64,000 bases of DNA from Mya arenaria (Eukaryota; Mollusca; Bivalvia; Myida; Myidae): the NCBI RefSeq assembly GCF_026914265.1, contig NC_069135.1, forward strand, positions 7,519,001 to 7,583,000. The letters are read 5' to 3'. Both the position numbers and the translations under genes were made by a program. The first letter of the stretch is position 1; each line of letters begins with the position of its first letter. Shown piece after piece: positions 12,401-23,094 of the stretch. The notes under the pieces are model-generated. The model did no database searches. It had not been told where the DNA came from and saw nothing but the letters and a program-made list of their open reading frames with translations.

Positions 12401-13767
12401 CCAGACTTTTTTACAAACTCCTCGGCCTGCTCAGCAGCCCTGCAGGGGGCCGTGAAAAAGTCCCCAACCCTTGAGTGAATCTCGGAGTCATCATCATCAT
12501 CTCTTTCATTGTCTTCTTCCTCTACTTCTTCTATTACATTACTGTCATTTTGGCCCTGTACGAAAAAAGGCAGTTAAGATATCGTGAAATACAATCAAGT
12601 GAAAGTTTGAGATCTGGTGACTAGGGTTCCCACTGGCCATCACCATTGTCACCATGAATTTGTGACAAAATCATGAAAGTGGATGCAATTTTTAAAATAT
12701 TGTGTTTTTTTATGGCCCAATATTATTTGTATCATATGTAGGAGTTTAATGTGTAGAGGAAGAACATAAAAAATATATATTCTACTGATAAAAATAATGC
12801 AAACACACTTTGACCTTAAAATAAATTGATAAATCAGTCCTTTCACTTCCGACATCAGATGAAATAAGAAAAAAACTGCCATAACTTTATCTATAACATA
12901 TTTTGGGTCATAAATGTTACATATTAGTAATCAGTTAGTAACACACTTTAAAACGATGCCCAAGTTATATGGGGTGACCAGCCACGAAAAATTAACATTA
13001 CTAGTTACGAATGGCACGATGAAACGACAAATATATTCTAACAAACATATTTCTATATTGGATACCTCAAGAAATGATAACAGAGAAACTTTGAACAGAT
13101 TGTTAATAACTTTGTAAATCAACAGCCTTGTAAATGGTGTCATAGTAAACTTTTAAAGGTGAAAAATAATATGACATGCTCATATATTTAAATAAGCAGT
13201 ACTGCAGATCACAAGCTTCATTAAAGACTTGAAAGTTAACAATGACGACATAAAATTGTTAACTTTAACAATATTCTGAACAGTCGCCCCACTACAGGCT
13301 AAATTTAACTAGCACTTCAATGCCAAATGAAAGTTACAATAAATATACTTCCTTACAATCCCATAAACATGATTATGAGAATCAAAATTTAAAAGCATGG
13401 GAAATATGTAATCAAGTACAACGTATTAACTGTCTAGTAAGACTAGTATTATTCAACTTTCCAAACAATTTTGAGCGTTTTGAAATATATTAGCAATATG
13501 TTTATGTTGAAATCTTAAAATGCTCAAAGCCCACACACTGAAGCAATTATTGTAGTACATGCTGACCTTTCCAATTCTGCCATGACCGTAATGGCTCCTT
13601 CCTCGATCCTTTGTCCATCTACCTGCAGACCCTAGGCTGATAGCATCTTCGTCATACTCCAGGTCTTCATAGAGATCACGAATATCATCTGTTGAAACAG
13701 GAACCGGAGCCCATTGAGGTTGTATCATTATGGGTGCCTGATCGATGATTATTTCACGACCAGACAT
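6428..13767 (-). CDS. ADIPOR: Adiponectin receptor (PAQR family), six coding exons, apparent frameshift
   Basis: Seven-transmembrane, zinc-dependent receptor/ceramidase of the PAQR family. Coding exons in transcript order: 13767-13567, 12555-12235, 12012-11832, 11496-11309, 10050-9857, 6553-6428. All have GT..AG borders and matching phases except for one base in exon 2. The product is about 403 aa if that base is counted (human receptors are 375-386 aa). Diagnostic blocks are EEFVKKVWEAGWR, TETGNIWTHLLG, FHTVFNHS, PERLFPGKFDIW and FQSHQIFH. The histidines in FHTVFNHS (about H220) and FQSHQIFH (H366, H370) have the 146- and 4-residue spacing of human AdipoR1 H191/H337/H341, and the Asp of LDYCG matches D208. 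The acidic N-terminus (EEVEEEDNERDDDDDSE) is cytoplasmic in this family. The A6 run at 12412-12407 (T6 on the plus strand) needs a seventh A to keep frame across a conserved block, so this is either an assembly error or a real lesion. The start is the first in-frame ATG, preceded by CAG, so a 5' untranslated exon probably lies upstream. Confidence 0.93.
6658..6845 (+). repeat. Dispersed repeat, copy 1 (intron of adiponectin receptor)
   Basis: This stretch aligns by eye with 10365-10555 in the same orientation. Shared blocks include GTTATCAGTAATTAATATTT, AAATGCATTATTTAGTA and TTTATCACTCAAA, at roughly three-quarters identity. It lies in the last intron of the minus-strand receptor gene. Family unknown; no inverted ends, tRNA-like head or poly(A) tail was seen. 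Confidence 0.6.
9235..9660. repeat. Degenerate tandem repeat with a GTGACCTTGA-type unit
   Basis: A unit of about 150 bp recurs roughly three times, each starting near GTGACCTTGAA or GACCTTGACCTT, followed by a block like ACCAAACACATGTGGCAAGT, then ATCACTCCCTGCATG, then a GACACGG / GATACGG end. Open frames here on both strands (9335-9699) follow the repeat and are not genes. This unit type is familiar as a dispersed bivalve repeat. It sits in the last intron of the receptor gene. Confidence 0.65.
10365..10555 (+). repeat. Dispersed repeat, copy 2 (intron of adiponectin receptor)
   Basis: Second copy of the repeat at 6658-6845, same orientation, in the intron between the coding exons at 10050 and 11309. 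Both copies lack coding potential. Confidence 0.6.
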
Positions 13768-14395
13768 CACTGCAGTTTGACCTTTTTCAACCAGTACCTG
13801 AATTCAATGATCCTATTATAAAAATATATATCATATAAACGAGCCATTTAAAATGGCAAACAACAATTACAGTCAACAAAATTAAGACAAAGTGGAATAC
13901 AGTATGTTCATAATATGTAAGAGATTGTACCCCACATGTCAGAATACAGACTTTTTATTTTATTTGATCAAAGCCAATTTTGACTGCAATTAAAATGACA
14001 AATATAAAAACAGATTTATTGGGTTGGTTATTTCAACACAACTACTACTAATACAAAGATACTTAAGTTTGGGAACCAATTCTGTCCCATTTCACTGTGC
14101 CTTGTCTCATAAGGCCTTAGAGCTGACTTTCTTTTAGGACCCTGGTTCTTAAATATTTAAAAAAAAAAAAAAGAACTAACCAATGCTGGGATTCGGTGCC
14201 AGAGGAGGGTTACCTCATTCTGGGTAGTGAAGTTTATTTAGGCATTGAAACTGTTATCTAAACACATCAAAATGTCGTAAATTTTCAGAATTTTAACTTT
14301 GTTTTTTAAGTGCACTTCAAATAAAGCCATAATAGGTCTTAATAAATTTCTCCACCCATGTCTCCGATAAACTTTCATCTTTGCTTACAATTACA
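13768..14395. other. Non-coding, upstream of adiponectin receptor start
   Basis: No further receptor exon could be identified. A sequence ending CTGCAG directly before the start ATG on the minus strand looks like a splice acceptor, so this is probably intron, with the 5' untranslated exon(s) further right in the 14-23 kb region. Confidence 0.35.
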
Positions 14396-14403
14396 GTTTT
14401 TAG

Positions 14404-15620
14404 TAGGGATGGAAACCGGATACCAAATCGGTATCAGGATATTCGTATCAAGTATTCGAATACTATTCGGATACTCGTATCAAATTGTTTTCATAATAAG
14501 TAAATTTCCTATTATATGTCACCTACCTTCTGATATTTGACATAATTGTTCACTTAATTTATAATACGTCATATGGCATTTTCACTTTTTCATTCATTCT
14601 TTCTCAGTCTTAATAATTTATAATGTTATAATCAAAGCTAAACTACTCATTTTACGTCATAAAACTCATGATGAATACCTAATAAACAACTCGCGAATTT
14701 GATAGTCACTTCGGCCGAGGTGGTTGCTTGGTTACTGCCACGTGCCTTCGAGTTTGTTATTTATCAGCAGGTTTCCGATTGTAATTTTATTTCATTACAT
14801 TGTTTGATTTAATGCAATACCTACAATTTCTGCGTGTTTTGTAATGAAGGATATAATTGGGGAAAAGATAAGAAGACAAAAAGACGCTCTGATTTTTCTT
14901 TATTTACATGCGTGTACTTTTTTATTTATCATTAAACTAATGTTTACACACAACAATTTACCATCCTCGGATTTTGAGAATACTTCCGAACACTTGAAGT
15001 CAATGTTGGAGGCATATATCCATAGTCGTGATACAGGAATAACAATTAATAATTCAAGACACAAGTACAAGATGCAAAATGATGGAAATTTGATTGAAAC
15101 GTGAAAAGATAAACAAATTTGTTTTTGTATTTATTGTTCAGATAGCAATAATTTCTTCATGCATATTCATCAAAAATATGATGCATACGGTCATTAATAG
15201 CTTTGATTGCACGACCCTTAACTTGTGATGGACGATCAATTCCTACGGATTAATGATCAATCCGTTTAATATCAAATAGTGCCAATTAGTGTCAATTAAG
15301 CACATCTGAGATCATAAAACAACACTTGTCATTGTAAATAAGGTCATAGAACTTCACAGGGTGCTGCAGAAGGGCACAATATCACGCCTTGTGCAAACAC
15401 CCAATTAGCAGACGATTTGTGACACATACCCGCTTCGCGACAGACACTGTTGATCACCTGAAATATTTCATCTGAAAAGTTTTATACAATTGCTATGTCT
15501 CTGCTTAGCGATTTCATTGAAATTTTAATTTTTAACGAATATTCGAATACCCATTTTGGTATCCGAATACTTGCGTGATATCCGGATATCCGGATACTCG
15601 GATATTCGCTTCCATCCCTA
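14404..15620. mobile_element. Non-autonomous hAT-type element with exact 8-bp target duplication
   Basis: The left end reads TAGGGATGGAAACCGG and the right end is its inverted partner (...CGCTTCCATCCCTA). Inverted similarity extends about 80 bases through a series of GGATAC / CGAATAC steps. The element is flanked by perfect direct repeats of GTTTTTAG at 14396-14403 and 15621-15628. TIRs of the TAGGGATG type with an 8-bp duplication are characteristic of hAT transposons. No transposase is recognisable in the 1.2-kb interior; the 86-aa frame at 14844-15104 matches nothing I know. Confidence 0.88.
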
Positions 15621-15628
15621 GTTTTTAG

Positions 15629-17405
15629 CTCTATTGCACTTCTCCTAGTGGCCACCATGGTAATGTTATGTATGCCTGTCTAGGCAGCTTCAGCTCCCAC
15701 CTCGATCTTTATTACTATTTGATCACTGAAAATATGCGCAGATCTACCTTGTAGCTGCTCCCCTGGTCTTATTTTAAACGGCCATGCTCTTGATATCTGC
15801 CCCATCATCAAAAGTTGTGTACCCTTCAACCTTCTCCCCAACATGATTGCCGTAAATTGTGCATTGTAACCATTGTTATGGTCTCCAAGAACTTTGCATC
15901 CAATGACTTTGATACTGCTCCTGTGCAGACAATTATACTAGTATGTTGGGGGTGTTACCGCCCCTGATTCTTAAAACTATGAGCCTGTCTGCATTGATCC
16001 ATTTAGGTCTCCAAGGTTTGCCACTCTTCACACCTTTTTCCTCGGCTTAACCAAATAGAATTCATCAATGCTTAGTCCCATCAACAACAATACCCCCCAT
16101 GAGATTTGAATGCTGCCAATACTAACGATCATGTTGTCATAATATGTTCCGTCACTAGAACGTTTGTCTATGTTTTGTTAAATCATCATTAAAATCCAAC
16201 TGTTTTTAATATAATTAAACCTAGTGCATGCTCATATTTTTGTCTGATATTAAAGAAATGCTCACATTGGTCGTCAACAGTCACAGACAATAAGAGATTA
16301 AATATAGTTCTGTTCGTGTTCAGCACATAAGAAGAATGACTTGCATACATTTGGTAAGTGGCACAAGAAGCTCAACAGAGACTGTGAACGACCTTGACAC
16401 CTTGACAAACACAGACGGCATTTGTGATACAGATATGTTGTTGATACCAGGTGAGATCGGGCCCTTTAGCAGCAGTCATAGCAATAAAGTCAAGGGTTAT
16501 ATGCCACATCAATGTGGCTGGGTTCAAACAGAGGATTTCATACTAAATTATTTGTGGCATACACAATTAAGCATTATGATTAAATATTGTAACTGCAAAA
16601 GCCTTGGACATAATTTTAGATGCACTAAATTCTACTACTCCAGAATCTGTGCAGTGTGCACTATAACAGCCTGAGGATAGCATTGATATAGTCTGTTTCG
16701 AAACTTCTGAAATTTATTGAGTGATATAATACAGTATACTGATCAAGTTGGATTCACTTTCCTTGCTCAATAAGAGAGATAAAGCCGATGTTTGAGGGTT
16801 TCCCCCCCAAGGGTCAAATTTATTCCCTCCCTTAAATGAGTAAAATCCCTGCCCAGTTCCTCTGAGGTGCTCATTTACCACAGAGTGTAATATGAACATA
16901 AGCATCGGAAATCATCCAATATTGTTGATTTTGTGACCCGGAAGCGGAACTCTGAATCTGATGAAGTGCTACTGTTGAGAGCAAGAAAATATTCATTCTT
17001 TTCAGATGTTATTCTTCTTATAACTATTATTACATGATATTTATAATTGGTAGTTCAAAATAGCAAGTGACATTTTGGGGAGTTTTCCACAGAAAAAGAA
17101 TTTCACCCTCAGGTTAAAAATTTCCTTGACTCTTCTATTACTTTTGCTCCTTTTCCCGAAGTTCCCTAACCAATATAAAAATTCGCTAAAAAACAGATTC
17201 ATTTTTCCTCACTACGACAACCCTGATGTAAACCCCTTTGAGAAACGCCATGATCGTGATTCTTTGGTCAACTAATCAGATGCTGAGGGCTGAAAATCCA
17301 TGATTCATTTTTTTGGTTACTTAAGTGAAATTTGGCTGAGGGAAAGTAGGTCTTGCTCAATCATCAATGAGAGTATTTTATGTTGAAATTGTGACTTGAA
17401 CAAGT
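15629..17405. other. Non-coding intergenic stretch
   Basis: No supported gene. The 112-aa frame at 16336-16674 has no recognisable family and no coding signature. A CCGGAAG motif of the ETS type occurs near 16938 without other promoter evidence. Confidence 0.4.
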
Positions 17406-17413
17406 TTCTGAAT

Positions 17414-18049
17414 GGGTCACGGACACTACGGACCATGGACATTACGGACCAGACATTACGGACCAGATTTAGGGACACTACGGACCAGATTTAGGGACAT
17501 TACGGACCATCTTCGGAAACTTACGGACCATGATTTAAACATATTGTTTTTAAATTATTCACTCATTATTCACTCATTAGTTTTTAATTTGTTAATCACG
17601 AATAAACAGCACATGTCACCAAAGCCACCATTCTTATCTAAACAGGCCCATAAAGTCTCGCACATGCTTTGAGCAGACTGCTTGTAGACCACTCGTTGGC
17701 ATTAATATTCACATTTACAATTATAAGATAAACACATATTTCGTTCATTATTATTCACATTATTATATTTTATTAAAAATACATTGATGTTTAACAATGG
17801 AATTTCATTGGATTTTTCAGTTACATTAAAGATAATTGTCATACTGAGCACTCATATTGAAGTATTTATTAACAAATTTAAGACCGATGAGTGAATAAAT
17901 TAAAAAAAAATGCTTAAAAACATTATAAATCATGGTCCGTAAGTTTCTGAAGATGGTCCGTAATGTCCCTAAATCTGGTCCGTAGTGTCCCTAAATCTGG
18001 TCCGTAATGTCTGGTCCGTAATGTCCATGGTCCGTAGTGTCCGTAATTC
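17414..18049. mobile_element. Foldback-type MITE with 123-bp inverted repeats of tandem subunits
   Basis: Inverted repeats at 17414-17536 and 17927-18049 are nearly perfect and consist of repeated TACGGACCA / TGGTCCGTA steps spaced by GATTTAGGGACA-type linkers. The 8-bp sequence TTCTGAAT flanks the element on both sides (17406-17413 and 18050-18057) as a direct target duplication. The AT-rich interior has no transposase. The 86-aa frame at 17412-17672 is read through the left arm and is not a gene. An 8-bp duplication suggests hAT or a related superfamily; foldback structure is seen directly. Confidence 0.9.
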
Positions 18050-18057
18050 TTCTGAAT

Positions 18058-20221
18058 ATATAGCTGATTATAGCCTATATCGGAACCAAGTAACACAACC
18101 TAAAAGATTAGGGGAATGACAAGGCGTCCAGGGCTTAAATATTTCCCCACCTCACAAAGGTATCACATAGGTAGGTCTTCCATTTATGTAATATACTTGT
18201 CAAGACAAATGAACAAGTGACCTAAGTCCTAAAGCACCTCGTCATGGATTGGTGGAGATAACATTAGTTGCATTCAATGATGGCTGGACGAAAATATGAT
18301 AAGTAAATTTATGGAGATTGTTTAAAATACCTTTAAAAATTGTCCGTTACGGGAACATGATCAACTGTTCTGTGTAAAACAATTATTTACAAAATATTTT
18401 CTGAACTTCCGGTTACGGCCAACTAAGGACGTCAAAACAATTTTAAAAAAAACAACGAGATAACCCGGATACTTCAAATCATTTACAGATACAGTAATTA
18501 CCGGATTTTAAGGACAAGTGAATAAATTGTGGATGGATTTTAAAAAAAAACAAACATTAAGTAATTCAAAACAAAGGTAAAACTAGTTTGGGGGGTTTCA
18601 TACATGTTTACAAAACCTGGAAAATACATTTGCCCATTTACACTGCAATATAGCCTTAACTTACATGGACAGAAAGAATATATTTAAGAATCCCTGATGT
18701 GTAGTGTCAGCCGTATAATATGTTAGAATTGCTGTTGTTTGGTGATCCATTCATATAAAATGTTACCATGATTACTCAGAACTGCTAATGAATATTAGGT
18801 TCCGCCTACTCTCTAATGTTAATCTGATTACTGCTGCAGGCTTTTGTACATAGGAGAGTTGTGTTTACTATCATGAGATGTAATCGATCGTTATTAAAGT
18901 ATAAAACATTGAATTGTGTTTATATACACTGACCACCCAATTACATAACAGCTGTTGCACTAGATCACAGGTTCAGACGTACATTAAATGTATTATTAAA
19001 ATATGTTACGAGATTTTTTATTTGGCCAGATTATCCATCTTGATGAAAAACAAACAGAGTTGAATATCTTTTCCACTTCGTATGTTAATGCTAGCATACA
19101 GCTAGTTATTTTTCTAAAAATAGTTCATTTGAATTTCTGCAAAAACAGCTTTTACGGATTAAATTCAAACCCAAAATAATTTCAGTTATGATGAGTGTGG
19201 TCATCTATTTTGTCTAGAAGAAACATAAATGTAAATATGTAAAATATATTTACTGTCATATGTTGTTATTTAGAAAAAAGGGCCAAAGTGTAACTGTAAG
19301 TCATGGGCAACGGTTATGTGTACTCTTTTACAGTCTTTTGGTTTTCATTATGCTTGGTTAAATTGAGGTGTTTGTGATGAAATCAATGCTACATGATACA
19401 TTTATACAAAACTGGATGTCAGAGTTAAATATCTCATCGCGAGCAAGAACTAAATTAGAACTAGATTAGAAGCTAAAGTAGTAAGATTGCATGAACCTGA
19501 ACCAATTTTTTTTAAGATAGAAAGTGGAAATAATGCAATGAATTGGAAGATGAATTTCGTTTTATTATTAAATTTCCTCTTTGTATAAATACTTGAAAAA
19601 CAGATCAATATTATTGGAAAAAGACCAAATGCAGTCAAATAATGTAAAATTTAATATAACTTTAGCGAAGTTTTATTCATAGTCCTTCCAAATTCAGAAA
19701 TGTGTTCTATTAATATTATGAAAATACTAAATATGTACATCCACAAAAACACTTTCAAACACACTGTCCTCTCGCTATCGCATACTTAATTATTATTATG
19801 GATTACACAATATGTATATTCATCAATATTTACAAATATTTTCATTTTGTAATCTGTCCAATGATTCTTCTTTTACTTATATATAATAATTTTTGTTTTT
19901 ATTTCTCGTCCACTTAATTGTGAATATATAAATATTGTATACTCAAAGTCATTGACCTAATTAATGTCTTAATGTCTATATATATTGTTAATAAATTGTC
20001 TACCAAATAGAAGTGCTGATCGAACGACTTCGTTAGTTAGTACGCCAATCACATTGCCTCTGTTTTTGCATGATATAAGATTACCAGTCATTGATATGAC
20101 CATTTATGGATAGCCTTTAAAGTTTTAGTCACGAGTTAGTGTGTGTTCTATCATTTTAAAATCATGGGGGGGAAATAGCTAAATAATTGTCGTCTTTAAA
20201 GAGATGGGTTATAGTTAAAAG
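18058..20221. other. Non-coding intergenic stretch
   Basis: AT-rich with many stops in all frames. I see no exon, RNA gene or clear repeat. Confidence 0.4.
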
Positions 20222-20415
20222 AAATTTTGCTATATCATTGACGTAAATAAGGAAAAAGGAGAGGACCTAGCACGGATCCTTGAGGGACACCATTTCCAAG
20301 AACCTCGAGACAGGTTATATCTAAAAGTGATTATGATATATCATTGACGTAAATAAGAAAACGCAGAAGACTTCCGGTCCTAGCTTGAGGGTCACCACCT
20401 CCAAGAGCCTCGGTG
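20222..20415 (-). mobile_element. Fragment of a LINE reverse transcriptase, partly duplicated
   Basis: Read on the minus strand, about 20313 to 20228 encodes GVPQGSVLGPLLF followed by LIYVNDI, the classic fingers/palm motif of non-LTR retrotransposon reverse transcriptases. A second, more degraded copy of the same segment lies directly beside it at about 20331-20415 (same TATATCATTGACGTAAATAA core). No YADD motif, endonuclease or poly(A) tail is adjacent, so this is a short dead fragment. The clade cannot be told from so little. Confidence 0.75.
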
Positions 20416-21584
20416 TTTACTTGTTACATGTATACATGCTTTTCCAGTCTTGGCTGTTTGAAATTGTAGGACTTATCATACTCCCAAATTGTCCTGCAAT
20501 CTGGACTGTTCGGTACGAAAATAATGATCTCAACTGACATGTTTTCTTATATAAACTATTTTTGTTCAATTTGTTAAAGTTCTTTAGATAGATATATATA
20601 TAGTTTTAAATGATTGAAATTACTTTAACGATCATATACTTTTGGTGTAATTCTTGAAATTATGGATGCACATGGCTTTATAAGGATTATGCAGATCATA
20701 TCAGTTTGAGTTTTTGGCAATAACATCAGCAAAACCATGCAAAATTAACATCAAGTTTGACAAATATAGCCAAAAAGAAGGAAAAAGCGTTAAATGGTAG
20801 AGCGGCGCTACTGGGGTTCCGATTTTGGCGGCGTTTAAACACATGTATCGTTGAGTACGCCTGTAATCTGGGAATAGATTAATCCTACCGTTCCAGCTGT
20901 AACAAAACACATGATACTCTGTTAACGTTCTCGATGTTATTATTTTTATTTTGAACTTTTAATACATATTTTAATACTCCACTGTAGTCGTCCATTTGTC
21001 AGTGTCCCATTGATTCCTGGTCAATTATTGATTAGTTTAACGTGTAAATATCGGTATGCTTTTATATATATCTTAAACCAGGCAGCGTTTGCCATTGGGT
21101 CGAATTGAACAGGCCGAGATGGTAATTGGTCCGAAATGACAGGGATATCCAAAAAAAATCTGTTCGATTTAGCGAGGTTATCCGTATGATCCGGGTTTCA
21201 TACCACCCAAAACAAAGACATTCGGAACCCATCGGCCATCTTCAATCGTTGTTTTCGATGGGAAATAGACTAGTACTCTTCGTTACTTTTTGATAAAAAT
21301 CTAATTTTTGTAGAAAAGAGAATAAGGGTACCAGTCTAATGATAAATGTTGAGCTGTTCCGAATGTTACATAGAATCACGTGACAAAGAATTTCGTAACA
21401 AATCCAGACAACCTAGAGGAAAATCCCCTTTTTGACATATTTTTAAACTTATCCTAGACAGCCGATATATAATGAAAGGTGCTGTTATCGGTGATCAGTA
21501 CCACTGATATGCAAACCTTACCTAAAGTGGATGTTTACTTAACTAGCACTAACAGGTGAATTGTGTTTCGTTATCAGTCTCGTT

Positions 21585-21646
21585 CGTACCCGGAAGTGAT
21601 TGTTTGTAGCAAGAGAAAGATACGTTTTAACTTTTACGTATGTAAG
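21585..21646 (+). promoter_or_regulatory. Candidate promoter and 5' untranslated exon of GRDP copy 1
   Basis: A CCGGAAGTG motif (ETS-type, common in TATA-less core promoters) at about 21589 is followed 50 nt later by a strong donor, ATGTAAGTAA. A pyrimidine-rich acceptor (CTTTCCAG) lies at about 23030, 66 nt before the start codon at 23095. Together these suggest a non-coding first exon here spliced to the coding exon. This is inference from motif placement only. Confidence 0.25.
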
Positions 21647-22138
21647 TAAATGAACTTTATTTTTACACATGGTTATTAGAATAAATGTTAATAGATATCG
21701 ATGCCAACAACCGCATGAAGTATCACACTGTATAATCTCACATTTTGGCCATCATCATCATATTTATCCTTGTTTCAACTCGACTCAGGTGATATATGAC
21801 CGATTTAGGGTCTTTTTGTTGATGCTTTTCTAGTTCTGAGTTTATGTGTCAGTGTATAGAAAAAAAGTCTAAAGTTTTTTCAGATAAAAAGATAATTGAC
21901 CTTGATCTCTCACCTATCCCCAAAACTGTTATTTCCTGTGATGCACCCATCAAGTCAATATTTTTTCACTTTTCACAAACAAGCAGACGCCCAATGTGCA
22001 TGTCAGTAATACTGGGAAAGGGAGTTGGCATCATTCAGAGATAGATAATTGACCTCCACTTAAAACTGTTTTGAGTGGGAAATTCCTGGAGGCAAAGAAT
22101 TTTAAGAGCACAGAGAAAACAGCATAGAGACTTTAACT

Positions 22139-22882
22139 GAATTATGGTCATTGCGTAACCTTACCATATCGTAACCGCTCATTCTTGGTTATTTTGTAAC
22201 CATTGTATTAGTCATATAGTAACCGTTGACAAATCGATTGGTCATTTCGTAACCATCAGTCAAACATTTAAATGATGGATAATACATACTTCAATATAAA
22301 TAATTTTATTTTCCAAATACAAGTTAGTAAAAACTATAAATGTTGAAGTGCATTCTATGATTATTACTATCAAGGTGTGAACAAACAATGAAATTAAGTA
22401 AGACAACATTAATTGCAATCAATTTAATTAGCACGACTAACCAACATTTAATTCAATTAATAAAATGATTTATCGGAATGTTATATGTGCTTTTTATATG
22501 CTTATTATAAATATGCTTATGTTAAAATAACTTATTATAATATAAAAATATAGAATTTAAGGCTGTTTTTGTAGTTTGTATGCAGAATGGAATGTGTCAT
22601 GGAACATGACGCTCAATTAAGTAATTGTAATTGTTAGCTTGTTATTAGCAGGAATTTGTGGGATATTTCCCTATTGTTATCTTGGTTGCTGTGCAATATG
22701 TATTAGGTATTGAGCAATAAACTTAACGAGGTTATAAGTGTGCCATTTAACACCTCGTTAACTGATGGTTACCAAATGACCAATCAATTTGTCAACGGTT
22801 ACGAAATGACTAACACAATCGTTACGAAATAGCCAAGAATGAGCGGTTACAAAATAGTAAGGTTACGAAATGACCAGATCCC
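22139..22882. mobile_element. Foldback-type MITE with 122-bp inverted repeats
   Basis: Inverted repeats at 22139-22260 and 22761-22882 match closely. Each arm contains five steps of GTAACC (GGTTAC) at intervals of about 20-29 bases with linkers like GGTCATTTC. The 8-bp direct repeat CTTTAACT flanks the element (22131-22138 and 22883-22890). The interior of about 500 bp is AT-rich without coding sequence. Architecture and duplication length resemble the 17414-18049 element although the arm sequences differ. Confidence 0.9.
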
Positions 22883-23094
22883 CTTTAACTCAGATTCTAG
22901 ACAGCTCATCATGACCATAGGACACCAATTCCATTACTACAGTATTATTATCAACTAGTTTTTTTTTTTATCAGGATCAATTTTACTTTTCTCAAAAAGG
23001 AGTAACAGTAATACTTTTATCTTTCCAGCCATACAGGATAATATTTGAAGCTAAGATAGTCTGAGATACAAAACAATCATCCTACAAGAACAGG

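Noticed and set aside
14844-15104. 86-aa frame inside the hAT-type element as a transposase remnant
   Set aside because: No BED finger or hAT dimerisation motif could be seen; too short to assign.
15640-16150. Possible decayed transposase coding remnant read on the minus strand
   Set aside because: I could not match any motif with confidence, and all frames are broken.
16336-16674. 112-aa frame
   Set aside because: No recognised family, no splice or codon support, and located in a transposon-rich intergenic stretch.
17412-17672. 86-aa frame with GHYGP-like repeats
   Set aside because: It reads through the left arm of the foldback MITE at 17414.
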